Shown: one piece after another, positions 46,215-57,930 of the stretch
Layout: every line of letters starts with the position of its first letter
Position numbering within the stretch: position 1 is the first letter of the stretch
Assembly (NCBI GenBank): GCA_958496175.1
Contig: OY292278.1
Location: forward strand, 47,616,001-47,680,000
Length of the DNA stretch: 64,000 nucleotides
Direction of reading: 5' to 3'
Origin: Sisyra terminalis
Taxonomy: Eukaryota; Arthropoda; Insecta; Neuroptera; Sisyridae
Notes under the pieces: model-generated
Told to the model about the DNA's origin: nothing
The model's database searches: none
What the model saw: only the letters and a program-made list of their open reading frames with translations
Position numbers and translations under genes: made by a program

Positions 46215-47820
46215 GTGGTTGTCTATGGATTGAATGCACCTATTGCAACCCTATGCAGATTGTGCAATGATAATCATCGATATGCAACTACAGATTACGA
46301 AAAAACAAATTTATTGGCCTCCCATTTTGAAAAAATATCCACGCAAAACCAAAACTTAGGTTCACAGGCGCACACTCTCAAAGTGAACAGAACACTAAGC
46401 AAATTTGCTAAAGACAGGTCAGAGAATGAAATTAACTACCCTTTCATATCGCCAGGTAAAGTAAAGAAAATAATTAAATCGTTAAAAAACAATAAGGCCC
46501 CTGGCCCTGATAACATCACCAATAGAGCACTTAAAAACCTTCCGCGGAAAACCGTAGTATATTTATCATACACCATTAACCATATTTTTAGCCGGCAATA
46601 TTTCCTTAACCAATGGAAACAAGCAATTGTCAAAGGCAGGTAAAGACCTCAAACAACTAAATAATTACAGACCCATTAGTTTACTAGACGCGCTAAGCAA
46701 GATCACCGAAAAAATAATACAAGATCACATCATCAATCACCTAACCACTAACAATATCCTGATCAATGAAAAATTCGGTTTTCGGAAACAACACTCAACA
46801 ACTGCTCAGCTAGCGAGGCTGGTTGACAATGCAACCGAAGAGTTTAACAAAAAGAAGCACATTGGCTTGGTTACTCTCGACATAGAAAAAGCATTTGATA
46901 CCGTCTGGGTACGCTGGACTGCTATTTAAACTAATCAAATACAGATTTCCCAAGTACCTAATTAGATTGGTCTCTTCCTATCTCCATAACAGAACTTTTC
47001 GGGTTCAAATGGCGAATACATTGTCTGACCAAACGAAAATAACAGCCGATGTACTCCAACGATCAGTTCTAGGACCTATATTATTTATTATATATTTAAA
47101 TGACATCCCTTGTAGGAACAACTTAGCAGTGTCACTTTTTGCAGATGATACGCCATTGTCCGTGTCATCCAGGAGAACTGACACAGTAGCCAATAAACTA
47201 ACGAAAAACTTAGGTCGAATAAATAGGTATTTCTTAAAATGGAAAATTAAAATAAATGCTGGAAAAACAAAAGCCATTTTAATAACTAAACGAAGGCCAA
47301 TTAAAAAAAAACGTGTTAGAGTTGCCAACCAAGAAATAGAGTGGTCTACCACACTAACGTACCCGGGGGGTCACTTTGGACCAAAAATTAACATTCACAA
47401 CACATATAAATAAACCAGTGCAAAAAGGAAAGAGTTTAATTTTGGCCCTATTCCCCTTGCTAAATAGAAACAGTGCTCTAAGCACAAAAAAACAAAATAC
47501 TTTTGTACAAAGCTCTGGTAAGACTAATGCTCACGTATCCTGCACCATGCTGGAGTTATACTAGTGAAACCAATCTTAAAAAACTCCAGGTGACACAAAA
47601 CAAATTTTTAAGATTTGGTCTAAATGCCCCCAGGTATACACTGATTAAACAACTACACGAATATAGAAACCTTCCAATGATAAAAGTATTTTTAAGGGAA
47701 CTGTGTGAAAAATTCTTTTTAAGATGCGACGATAATGAGAGTGTCCTAATAAAAAGTATCGGCAGCTATGACCATAATGTCACAAGAAAACACAAGAAAA
47801 TAAAAGATATTATTCACTAA
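46215..47820 (+). mobile_element. Jockey-like retrotransposon B, 5'-truncated and dead
   Basis: A second, distinct non-LTR element directly follows A. Motifs in order: YEKTNLLASHFEKIST, LKNNKAPGPDNITNRALKNL, LNNYRPISLLDALSKITEKI, EKFGFRKQHSTTAQLA, VTLDIEKAFDTVW, SVLGPILFIIYLNDIP, AVSLFADDTPLSV (the catalytic FADD is intact), KWKIKINAGKTKAILI, and a terminal frame 47503-47820 (ALVRLMLTYPAPCWSY ... HKKIKDIIH). Frame changes near 46640, 46910 and 47370 and the loss of the endonuclease make it inactive. Its block-2 and thumb residues differ from element A, so it belongs to another family. Confidence 0.88.
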
Positions 47821-47952
47821 TTTTTAATTAACAAAATAAGTGCTGGGTTTTTTAAGGTCGTTTTTCCCAGTGATCTGAGACAGATATCTTTAAATATTTG
47901 TATAGTTAAGAATCATATTAATTTTTTTTCTATTTTCTATGTTTTCTAATAG

Positions 47953-48834
47953 TCTAGGATCCCACTGCAGAAAAGTGTAGTGATCGATTTTATGCTAAAA
48001 ACCTAATTTTTACGCATATTTTAGACATAATTTTAGTCCTGACACTATGGCTAAGAGCCCATCTTTCTCGTGCAGCGATCGAATTTGTAAAGTGGCTTAC
48101 ACCAGTCAAGACATCACCAGCATTGGCATTTATCGTCTGCTCCAGTTAATCCCGGACAAGTCGACATAGAAATCATTGATGGTTTCTATTATTTATATCA
48201 AAGTGGGTCTACTTTACCACAAACATTTGGAAAAGTAGCAGAATCGATATTGATAAAACTTTGTTTAAAAAATACTCCGGAAGTACTTGAGTGGTTGAAA
48301 ACACTATCATCCGACGCATGTGTAATGGCTTTAAAACGTCGTACAACTGCCAATCGCTGGCCTCGTCTGACTGGTGATGTTACGCGCTAGCTCTCTTTCA
48401 CTCTATTTTTAATATTTACCATCTTTAGCAGTCAGCAACCCTTATTTGCGGCCAGATTTAATTAGGCAACCGTATATCATAATGATGAGAAAAAAATTGG
48501 CTTTAATTTGATATATAAATCATAAACGCACGTTATGAACGTAAAAAGGGCCCAAAATCATAGCTGTTTACACCTGGCTGCGAAGAGGTGCGGTCAAGTG
48601 CGCAACGGCAACCCCGACTTTTTAAATTCTTTATATATATTGCCGTGAAGTGGACGATATTTTATTTTAAAAACAAATCAATTAAATTTTTGCGAAAAAT
48701 CAGTTAAAAATACTAGCGGCCACATTTTGACAGGCAACCAAGTAGATATTTATTCTCCTGATGATAAATTTGCGTAAAAATTTGGTTTTTAGCATAAAAG
48801 CGATCACTACACTTTTCTGCAGTGGGATCCTAGA
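47953..48834. mobile_element. TIR transposon with about 50-bp inverted repeats
   Basis: Left end TCTAGGATCCCACTGCAGAA continues through AAGTGTAGTGATCG and TTTTATGCTAAAAACC. The right end is its near-perfect complement, ending CTGCAGTGGGATCCTAGA. No clear target duplication longer than the TA/CTAG within the palindromic tip is visible, so the superfamily is unassigned. The interior carries the coding-like relic below and no DDE domain. Confidence 0.7.
48149..48390 (+). pseudogene. Coding-like relic inside the TIR element, family unknown
   Basis: An uninterrupted frame of about 80 codons reads PVNPGQVDIEIIDGFYYLYQ, then SGSTLPQTFGKVAESILIKL, and continues to WPRLTGDVTR and a TAG at 48388. It has no start Met. 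The texture (IDG, LPxTFGKVAE) suggests a conserved protein of mobile-element origin, but I cannot name the family. Upstream, 48050-48148 may carry more of it in another frame. It could be an exon captured by the element. Confidence 0.4.
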
Positions 48835-50513
48835 CTTTAAGTTGTTGAAAGGCAAAGACATGTATCTGGAGTTTTTACTATTATATTATTTTATTTCTTT
48901 TATTGTATACATATTTTTACTGTAGATTAGACCAATAACAAACTTTTATTATAGATTGTGCAATTTATTTGAAAATAAAAAAAATTAAAAAGTTATGTGG
49001 CTAGAAGGTGGTGTTTTTTCTGGGGAAGCATTGACCCGATACTGATTAAAAGTGGTTGAAATTTGGGGATGATGGCGTTGAAGATTTGCAGGGTGTGGCC
49101 TTCTAATTATGCAATGTAACACAACTTGTTGAAGATCAGAACACAATTTCGAGGTTTCAATGAGGGATGTGCAACAAGAAAAAGCATCTCGTCTCGTCTC
49201 ACCATTTTGCATGGAAACCGCCCCCGAATGACATATGTACACATATTAAGTTATTGGACAGAGAAAATCTGGAATCCGGAATCCTTGCCGCCAACCCTCC
49301 CCCCCCCCGTATGGGGTTGATGAGATCGTGTTTACTGAGAGACATTCTATACAAAGAAGAACCGCTCGTGTCTTCAACAGTTCTGCGGTTTTCTTCCAGG
49401 CGCTAACTTTTCTCGACGATGGAAGGTTTTCGGTCGGAAATAACGAAGACGTTCGCCCATCTCGGTATGTGGGAGGACTGGGGGACGGTGATTGTCAATG
49501 TCTCTCGGTTGCATTATCATTACATATATTTGGGTGTTCTTAACACATTGTCGTCGTACCTAATAATTGATTTTCATGCTTTTCAATTACTAATTTTCGT
49601 CGTCTCTATCCACAGTCTCGTGGTTTTCCAGTAGCTATACCTATTTTTAGAATTTCAGCTTTTGTATGGGGATGTGCCTTATCAATTCACACGAAAACAT
49701 CGCGCAAATTTTTGTTCTCAACTATTGAAAAAGGGAATTATTTTCAGTGGCACTTTTCAAATTTGAAGCCCTTTACAGGGCTGTAACTGGGCAAGTAATT
49801 TGTTCGTGTGGATAAGCAAATTTTTATTCGCTCAAAGAAATATTTCTACTAAATTATTGGTTTCCTCAGAACTTCAAAAGTAGATTTACTAGTTTAATTA
49901 CTCAAATAAAATATGACCAACCTAATACATTAGTAAAAACCAATAATTTTTCTTAAGTCATATTGATTCAAATATGCTTTCATTGTTTCGAAATATAACA
50001 TTTTTAAAAAGGCATCAATCGGTCTATAACTCTTTATCGTTTGTATTTAGAACGGAACTCAAAATGAAACGTTGACAAAAGAAATGTAATTATTTTTATG
50101 TGACAATCAAAAAGACAGAAAAAGGGTCCCACAATAAATCTTTACCATTTTTAGTTCCAATAATACAATCCATAAATTTGGACAGCCATACAAAAAAAAA
50201 ACAACTAGAAACTCAATATCAAAAAAAGAAAAAAGATCTATATATTCTTTAGGGAAAATAAAAAGCATTTAAATCTTTTTCTTATAAATATAAATAAAAA
50301 TGTTTTTAACTGAAATAATGAATTGAAAATTATAAAAAAAAAAATTATAGATTTAATCGATTGAATGATTTATAGATTTAAATATCTATAATTTGTTTTA
50401 ATTAAAAAGGCTCTCAATGAAGACTAGACAATACCTTCTACTTCGACAGTGTGTCATAAAAAAACAATCATAAAGTTAAGATTTTTTTTTCCATGTTGTT
50501 TAAGTCTTTTTAA
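48835..50513. other. Unassigned region
   Basis: The part 48985-49640 is less AT-rich and has several short overlapping frames on both strands (for example 49328-49543, 49419-49634), none with a motif. A C-run lies at about 49298-49308. The rest is AT-rich. Confidence 0.35.
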
Positions 50514-50873
50514 ATATAATAATTAAATTGTGAGCAATAAGGACCAAGCTTCTTGTGGAATATTATTTATTTTATCGCCAACGTTTCGTCAGTCATTCTT
50601 GACTTCTTCAGGGCTCTATAATGAAAATACATAACATTTAAAAAATAGCGACACATTATTGTCAAAATTATAAATAAGTTATATCGACTAAAACTTATGA
50701 ATTGTAATTTATTTATTTATAATTTTGACAATAATGTGTCGCTATTTTTTAAATGTTATGTTTTTTCATTATAGAGCACTGAAGAAGTCAGGAATGACTG
50801 ACGAAACGTTGGCGATAAAATAAATAATATTCCACAAGAAGCTTCGTCCTTATTGCCCACAATTTAATTATTA
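50514..50873. repeat. Inverted pair of Penelope-like terminal repeats with hammerhead-like motif
   Basis: Arms 50514-50676 and 50707-50873 are near-perfect inverted repeats around a spacer of about 30 bp. Each arm holds CTGAAGAAGTCAGGAATGAC followed by TGACGAAACGTTGGCG (plus copy 50777-50815, minus copy about 50577-50617). CUGAAGA, a GUCA/UGAC stem and GAAAC fit a minimal hammerhead ribozyme core, a feature reported for Penelope-like element termini. No RT lies between the arms. Confidence 0.5.
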
Positions 50874-51236
50874 TATTATTTTTTTTTGATTATCGATCGA
50901 AAAAAATATTATTTAGACCACAATTCTTTTTTTCTTTTTCTTTATGATTGTATGAATGTTTACCATAGGTACGTAAAAATATATCTCTTATATCTTTAAT
51001 TTCATAGAAAAATTTGGCGAAATAATTTAAATACCCTCAATACTATCAATATCAAATATAAGAAATCAATGGGATATATCATTTTTGAAAAAATCAACTT
51101 TGTTCTACATTTTGTTATAGTTCTTCCGAATTTTACTAAGTAATAAAAAATAATAAAATTCCCAGTGTAAAACAGTTAACATACGACGGCAGCCTTACGT
51201 GGTATACATCATTAATAGTACTAAATATAAATATTA
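50874..51236. other. Unassigned AT-rich DNA
   Basis: No recognisable feature. Confidence 0.4.
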
Positions 51237-51560
51237 GACTGATTCAAAAAAAATGATGGATTTTTTTTCTTAATTCTATCGAAAAAATTGTTGGGAATGA
51301 CAAAAAAAAATCCTGTGAAAGTTTAAGCTCTTAATATTAATATTAAGAGGTACCGCATCGCAAATTTTGATTTTCCGTTTAAATAACATGGGAACAATAT
51401 TTTCTTGCACTTTGGAATTTTATAGCTCACGTTGGTGACAATATTTCAGAATAACCAAGGTATATTCTTGTAGAAAATTAAACTATCTACAAAAAAGGTC
51501 TCAAATAAGTTTTTAATATATTCATTTCTTCAAAAGTTATTCGAGATCAAAGTTGAATTA
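51237..51560. mobile_element. Palindromic MITE family P1, single arm
   Basis: Starts TA then GACTGATTCAAAAAAAATGA and follows the left arm of the full copy at 59808 (TTGTTGGGAATGACAAAAAA, CTGTGAAAGTTTAAGCTCTT, CCGCATCGCAAATTT). The right arm is missing. Confidence 0.65.
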
Positions 51561-51591
51561 AAATGAGTACAATGGATACTTTTACAATGGG

Positions 51592-51845
51592 TTATCTTTT
51601 TTGTATATATTCGCAACTCTAAACATTCCACTTTGAATATTAAAAATTCATTCACAAAAGTCCGAGGTTTCCGTGTATTTAACACTCCAGACAGTCCACT
51701 AGAAATAATATGAAAATAATCAAAGTTGAAACTGTAGCACTACTTAAAAATGAAAAAAAAAAAAAAATTAGTGGAAAGCGATTTACCAACCATCGATTCG
51801 TAGACGATAGAATCATAAATGCGAACAGTGAAAGAAAGTTATTGG
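51592..51845. repeat. Inverted partner of 42510-42790
   Basis: Reverse complement of the block at 42510-42790. A 73-codon frame (51710-51931) overlaps it; its inverted counterpart is not open, so the frame is not supported as a gene. Confidence 0.6.
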
Positions 51846-52384
51846 ACTTCATTCGAAGACTTCAAATCGTAAGTCAAAATTTCGCTTTAAAAACCATAAG
51901 ACCAATGATCGTTGATCGCGATAATGATTAAAATTTGAATAAGAAAATAAGTTGCCAAAATATGACAAGAAAAAATTTCTTATGGTTCTCAGTTTACGGA
52001 ACTTTATTAAGACCGGAGGTCTTAATTGTGCGAAGTAAAATAACCCTTACAAAATCAACGATCTTCACCGTCAAAAGTAAATTTTAAATTGAAAATATTA
52101 ATTTCGGATTATAATTAAGAGTTATATAGAAAAATTATTCAAATAACAATCATTTTCTTTGCGATATATGAATCAAAGATCGGAAGAAATACCATTCCAG
52201 ATGTTCTGTACTCAAATGTAACTTTAAGCGAGAAAGACTAAGCTTACTTTATACAAATCAAGGCACTGTAGTTATGGCGCAAAATGCATGGGCCAATCAT
52301 AGCACACCGTACAAAGCTCAATCTTTAAATCGACCAATCAGTGAATTTGTTACTAAAACTTTATAGATTTTAACCAATGACATG
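51846..52384. other. Unassigned region
   Basis: Nothing recognised. The last ~80 bp may be the degraded 3' part of the Penelope element that follows on the minus strand. Confidence 0.35.
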
Positions 52385-53650
52385 ATTCTTTGGTGTATGT
52401 TCCTTATATCTTGTTCCGAAAGATCTACCAGTTTGGCCAATGTAGAATTTATCACAGGAACCACATTTAATTTTATATATTTCCGTTTTATTTTTCGTTG
52501 TATTTTGGTTGTTCTCCAATGGTTTAAGAACTTTCACCATGTTGTTGTTTGTTGAAAATGCGATATTGAAGTTATTTTTCTTTAGGAAGTTGACGATTGT
52601 AAAACTAAATATTTTATTGAAGTTTGATTTTATATATTTTTTGTTTTCTTTTGATGGATTTGAAAGAATGGATTTTTTAGTAAATTTCGATATTATTTTG
52701 TCAATGATTGAGCTGTTGTATCCGTTAGTTAAGGCTAAATGTTAATTATCTTAATTTCTTCTTCATGAGGTTTGGTGCTGAGATGGAATTTGATCACTCT
52801 ATACATTAACTGTTGTAAGCTGCCATTTTTTCGTATCTTGGGTGAAATGATGTTTTATGGATGGTTATGTTCATTGTTGTTGATTTTCTGTATATATTAT
52901 ATGATAATTTTCCATTTTCATTGGTGATTGTTGTGTCTAAATAGTTGATTGTTCCACTTAGTTCATGTTCTGAAATGAATTCTATTTTCTGGTTAATTTT
53001 GTTCAGATCGGATACCATATTGTCAATCTGTCGGGTAGTTCCATTAAATAATAGAAATGTATCGTCTACATATCTTCCATAATATATTATTTTATTTCTG
53101 TAAGTATTGTTCATAATATATTCATTTTCAAAGTGATTCATGTAAATGTGGGCTAGAAGTTCTGATAAAGGGGAACCCATGGCCAAGTCTTCCTTTTGGT
53201 GATAAAATTTTTGATTTAAAACGAAATAGTTTTGTTGTAGTATGGTGGTTAACAAGTTCATTATGTCGTTGATTACCACACAATTATATATTTTTGATGT
53301 TATTAGATTTTATTCCACAAATTTGATTGATTCTTCAACAGGGACATTTGTGTATAAGTTGACAATATCAAGTGATGCCATTTTGATGTTCTGTGGTAGT
53401 TTTAGGTTTTTAGTATTAATCCTCAATTTATATGTGTTTTTCAATGAATATTTTTCTTTCAATGTGATGCCTGATTTGATGGTTTGTACTAATTTTTCGG
53501 CTAACTAATATCCAGGAGCAAATTTGTAATCCACTACCAATTGGATTGGCATAATTATCTTTATGGTTTTTGGGTAAACCATGAAGTATTGGAGCTTAAG
53601 GTTTTCCTTCTTTTTGAAAATTCGTTTTCAAAAAGATAGCCCCTTTCATT
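52385..53650 (-). mobile_element. Penelope-like element, RT and GIY-YIG, degraded
   Basis: On the minus strand, from high to low coordinates: APILHGLPKNHKDNYANPI (the GLPKiHK motif), MASLDIVNLYTNVPVEESIK (the catalytic SlD...LYtNvP block), an in-frame stop, NQKFYHQKEDLAMGSPLSEL, LAHIYMNHFE, YYGRYVDDTFLLFNG (catalytic YVDD), and EHELSGTINYLDTTI. After further disruption comes KIKCGSCDKFYIGQTGRSFG then TRYKEH, the GIY-YIG nuclease with its Cys pair. This RT plus GIY-YIG order defines Penelope-like elements. The open core is 52806-53279 (157 codons). Stops in both flanks mean it is inactive. The plus-strand frames (52509-52745, 53242-53508) are shadows. Confidence 0.9.
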
Positions 53651-54259
53651 TATAGTCTTGTATAAAGTTTTGGTGAAGTTCAAAGTTGGATCATTTTTAA
53701 ACCATTACATATTTACAAGAAAGGATAACATATGAACCCCTTAGAAGAATATGAAATAAACAAAGTACACATTATATAGATCCAAATAACATCCTTCACG
53801 ACAATTTATATAAAACAAACAACCTATATGAAGAAATTGGCTTATAACTGACAAAATAATCATTACCTGATGATGACAGCCAAAAAGTGTTGAACACGTC
53901 GTAATAAAGAAGAAATTGAGCCATTGGACATATATTATAATTCATTAATTTATAATTATGACTTGGAAATAAAGAAAAATATTTATCAATGTAATGTTTA
54001 AAATCAAACATAAGTATGTACATTTAGTTATATTCATATTAATCATTAAATATGTGGTAATATTAGCGATATCACCGAGAATTTCACCGGGTCCTCTAGT
54101 ATTGAATAAAATGCAAATGAAAGAAAAAAATATATAAAATATCATATTTGTTCTCGATTTATTGGTAGTAGATAATTAATTTATCACCCTTAAACTTTTC
54201 CTTTTTCTTTATGGTCCCACGGACATTGGTAATTACATAGCGAGTTATTCTATATATTA
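53651..54259. other. Unassigned AT-rich DNA
   Basis: Short minus-strand frames (53796-54023, 53945-54145) show no motif. Confidence 0.4.
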
Positions 54260-54588
54260 TCTATATATATAAAAAAGTCGTGTTAGTTACACTATTTATA
54301 ACTCAAGAATGGCTGGACCAATTTTCATGAAATTTTCTATGTATATTTGGTAGGCATGAGGATCGGATATAAAGTATATTTTATACTTCTAGAAGATTAA
54401 GATGTCCCTCGACATCTTCTGAAAATTTTTACGCTTACTTGCCTATATACTGTTTGTAATCATTGTTGCCTGTGATTTATTTTGAAGAACGCTTAGCAAC
54501 GTTTGAATTTGACATTTTTATTTATTTAATTTATGTGATATTTACATATTTAACTTAATATTTATTGTAATATAGAACAATTGGAGAA

Positions 54589-54828
54589 ATGACAATCATT
54601 TGCCAATATTGTAAGGCGTTAAAATACAACGGTGAATCTACTGGGTTATGTTATACTGGTGGAAAAGTAAAATTGGCCCAATTGGTCCCATCACTAGATC
54701 CATTACGCTCATCAGTTTATGGGATAGGAAATTATTGTAAAAACTCTTTGGCCATTATTCAAAAACTAAATAAGTTTACAAATGATATTGTTTCGCCCAT
54801 AAAACAAATATGTTTAAGGAAGTACTAA
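54589..54828 (+). pseudogene. Helitron-protein N-terminal zinc-finger fragment
   Basis: A 79-codon frame contains CQYCKALKYNGESTGLCYTG followed by GKVKLAQLVPSLDPLRSSVYG. Helitron Rep/helicase proteins have the same pattern near their N-terminus (C..C.ALKW..E..g.CC..GKV.Lp.l..pp..L..L). The second half of the CC pair is Tyr (LCY), and the frame loses similarity after about residue 50. It stops long before any Rep motif, so it is a truncated, probably inactive, fragment. Confidence 0.75.
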
Positions 54829-55727
54829 AGAAAACAGGAATATTTCCAGTAAGCTTCCAGTCCCTGATTAATAGCGATCTTTGGATCGAATTAGCCAAAA
54901 AAGCAATTCAATTTTGAAAGACACAAATTGACAAATACAAAAATATTTTAAAAAATATCTATGTATGTCCTTAAACTCATATATAGGCGAGAATTTAAGG
55001 ATTTTTCGTATGCATATGACGTCAAAATGAGAACAAAATGGCAGCTTTAAATATATCGTTTAAGGAATTTGGAACCAGTTTGAGGTATTTATTATTTGTT
55101 GTCAATTATAATTGCATTAACATCTGTTACCAAATCCATTAGTAATACCTTTGAGCTTTTTCACACATTTTGGCCTTCAAGCTTTTACTATGCTATTTCA
55201 TACCACCCGTTGATAGTAAGTTGAGAATCGTTTACAATTTCACACTAGCTTGGAATTCAGCCGGTTTTGGTCACAATATTGAATATTATGGATCAAAGGT
55301 CAATAATTTGAACGTCAATTTCTGCCTACCTGCATTCTTTCGTATGATTCAATAACAGGTTTATTGATTTTCATAATATTTTGATTTCAGATACATCTTA
55401 GGCGTGTTTCGCCAAAAATAAGTATAAAGGTTACAAATAAGTCTAATCTAAATAGTTGGACCAATATTTTATTCTGGTTTTACTTTCGATTCCAATTTAA
55501 AGGCAGCTTTAGTGATTTGATAGAAACTTTGTAATTAAGTTCAAATAATTTTTCTACGGAAGGAAAGGTTGCCTATTTACGTTTAATTATTAATAATAAA
55601 AGTTGCATTTAGAAGAAGCCCGATTAAAATTGTTAAATGGATATCCATTAATTGGATATAAATTGGACTCTTCAATTAAAAATCAATGTTCTTTTTTAAG
55701 ATATCAAACAATCAGAATATTTTAAAT

Positions 55728-55947
55728 CAGGAGTGGCCAACCCAAATTGTATTGAGGGTCACTTCGGAAATGCATCATAACTCCGCGGACCACCATTAAA
55801 GTTATATCTAAAATTTTCCATACTAAATTTAGATACACTGTAAACATTTATAATATTTTGATTTTCACCACTATGGTCATTGTAAAATATATACATTTTA
55901 TAAAAGTCTGATGCATCTTGCGGGTTGGCCACCTTGGACAATCTCTG
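55728..55947. mobile_element. hAT MITE nested in the Helitron, 220 bp
   Basis: Starts CAGGAGTGGCCAACCC and ends GCGGGTTGGCCACCTTGG...CTG, so GTGGCCAACCC is inverted near both ends and the tips are CAG/CTG. The flanking 8-mers TTTTAAAT (55720-55727) and ATTTAAAT (55948-55955) agree at 7 of 8 positions, as expected for a hAT target duplication. The minus-strand frame 55759-55941 is inside it and not a gene. Confidence 0.75.
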
Positions 55948-56401
55948 ATTTAAATAAACAATGAATAATCTATGTTTTTTCTATTTCTATAGAATTGTTA
56001 TGATGGTTTGTGTAGATTTCAAAAACTCAAAAAGTTTAGCATCGATTTAGCTGAAATTTTGTCACGATATATAATCCGCTTTAATGATAGTTTTTATATT
56101 TTCTTGCACCAGTAATATATCTGCGGTCACAAAAAAACGGCTTTTTCAACAGTCAATACAATAATCGTTAACTGTCAATACTTCATTGTTATGATCGTAT
56201 AGTGGTTTTTAGAGGTAGAGGTTCTCAAACCTTAATTGATTAATGTATATATTGAAGATGAGTTATAATTGGTACAACGAGGGATTCTGCAGGATGATAA
56301 GGGAGGTGATTCTTTATAATTCTCAAGATTTTTTTTCCTAAATTCAATTTATCTATTTATAACTATTGGCTAGCAGGACAACGTCTGCCGGGTTTAGCTA
56401 G

Positions 56402-57930
56402 TTATTATATATAATTGCAGGGCATCATCAGAATGCATTTGACGATTGAATTATCCAAATTTCTGTTGTTTGCATTAATAAACTATTTTGGCATACATAA
56501 AATGAGTCTTTCACCAAAAATTTTTCTTAAGGATGGTTTTTATAAAAACAGTAGTCTAATGAAAATTTCCAAGAGATATCTTTCAATTAATAAGACCTAC
56601 TTCTTTGTAGACAAAATTAAGAAAAAACTTCCTCGAATTTTTATGTTTTTTTTTCTTCTACTTTTCAACGTTGACGCCAAGATTGCCATAAATGACAAAC
56701 TTTGACATAAAATCTTTCAGAATTTTTATTACGGTTGTCCTGATCCTATTGAACAAACAACGTAAAAGATCCCAACAGTGATAAGCAAACTTTAGCATTG
56801 CATAAGTAGAAATTTTTCAAAAAAAAAAAAAAAAATCCGATTCCCTTAAAAATATTTGATTGACAATCCGGTGTCAAAACGATCTTAAACACTCCCAAGT
56901 GTTATAAATCGATCAGCTGAATCACTTTTCCAATAAACCCTTCGATAGTTTTTATTTTTTTTTTTTTGGGTTATTCTCTTTCTTCAATTTCAGACTTAAT
57001 ATTACGATTATTATACATCTCGACCAAATGAAATATCATCATTCACAATAACAACGGTGATGACGAGGTGAGAATTTTTTCCGTTCAAATAATCACATTA
57101 TTTCTCCAATCCGTACAGATATCGAAAAATTTAATCATAAATTCGTCATGCATTTGATAGAATCTAATGATCGAATGATTTCTTTGAGAATTATACGAAA
57201 TTAAATCTTTTTCCTTCGTACAATCGATTTCGTTTTAAATATTGGAATGAGAGAAAAAAAGATATATATATAAATCACAAATCCCCAACATCTGTTTTTG
57301 TCCAAGATTATTTTTATTATTCGACGAAAGAAATAAAAAAAAAAAACGGTTACAATCACCGGAAATCAAATCTATCAACTGTGTCGTCTTAATTATCCCA
57401 AAAATCGACCTATAACTCACAATGTCATTCGGTGTTTTTGATGGAAAATATAATTGAATTTTTATTATAATTTTTTTTTTCTTTTTTAATTTTAAAAAGT
57501 GGAATTTTTTATTTATGATCGTTTATTTTCGTGGGGGATAGAGTTAAACGCGTTAAAAACGTTTTTAAGATGTTGAGATTTGTGAGATATGAGACGAGGA
57601 GGATAACATTCATGCAAGAACATTCATCGTCCACAACAATCACCAGAGAAAGATCTTCTTGTAGGATTTAAAACTTGATTATTTTATTATTTCAACGCTT
57701 TGAAATTATTATTGCTCTTATCTTACTATTATGACTGTCGTGGGACATAATGGGCATTAATTCTGACGTTCGAAAGACCAGTTTAATTCAAGTGCAATTA
57801 AAATTGAATATTTTGAAACTTGTATAAGAAATTTAAAACCCTATTTATTTAAAAAAATTTATAAAAAATTAGTCTTATACTCAAAATAAGATTTTTTCGC
57901 TGACTTTGAACAGTTATACTGAGTATACCA
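56402..57930. other. Unassigned region, about 1.5 kb
   Basis: A 96-codon plus frame (56415-56705) is Lys/Phe/Ile-rich with no motif. Poly-A and poly-T runs are frequent. No repeat terminus recognised. Confidence 0.4.

Larger units (their letters stand above)
54260..56401 (+). mobile_element. Helitron with replicase zinc-finger remnant, 2142 bp
   Basis: Begins TCTATATATATAAAAAAGTC after host A and continues AACTCAAGAATGGCTGGACC, the standard insect Helitron 5' sub-terminal sequence. It ends ACGTCTGCCGGGTTTAGCTAG before host T (56402). It differs from the Helitrons near the tetraspanins, so it is a separate family. It carries the ORF remnant at 54589-54828 and a nested hAT MITE at 55728-55947. 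The helicase and HUH nuclease domains were not found. Confidence 0.85.

Noticed and set aside
51710..51931. 73-codon ORF containing FVDDRI, resembling an RT YVDD motif
   Set aside because: The context lacks other RT motifs, and the inverted homologous copy at 42510 is not open.
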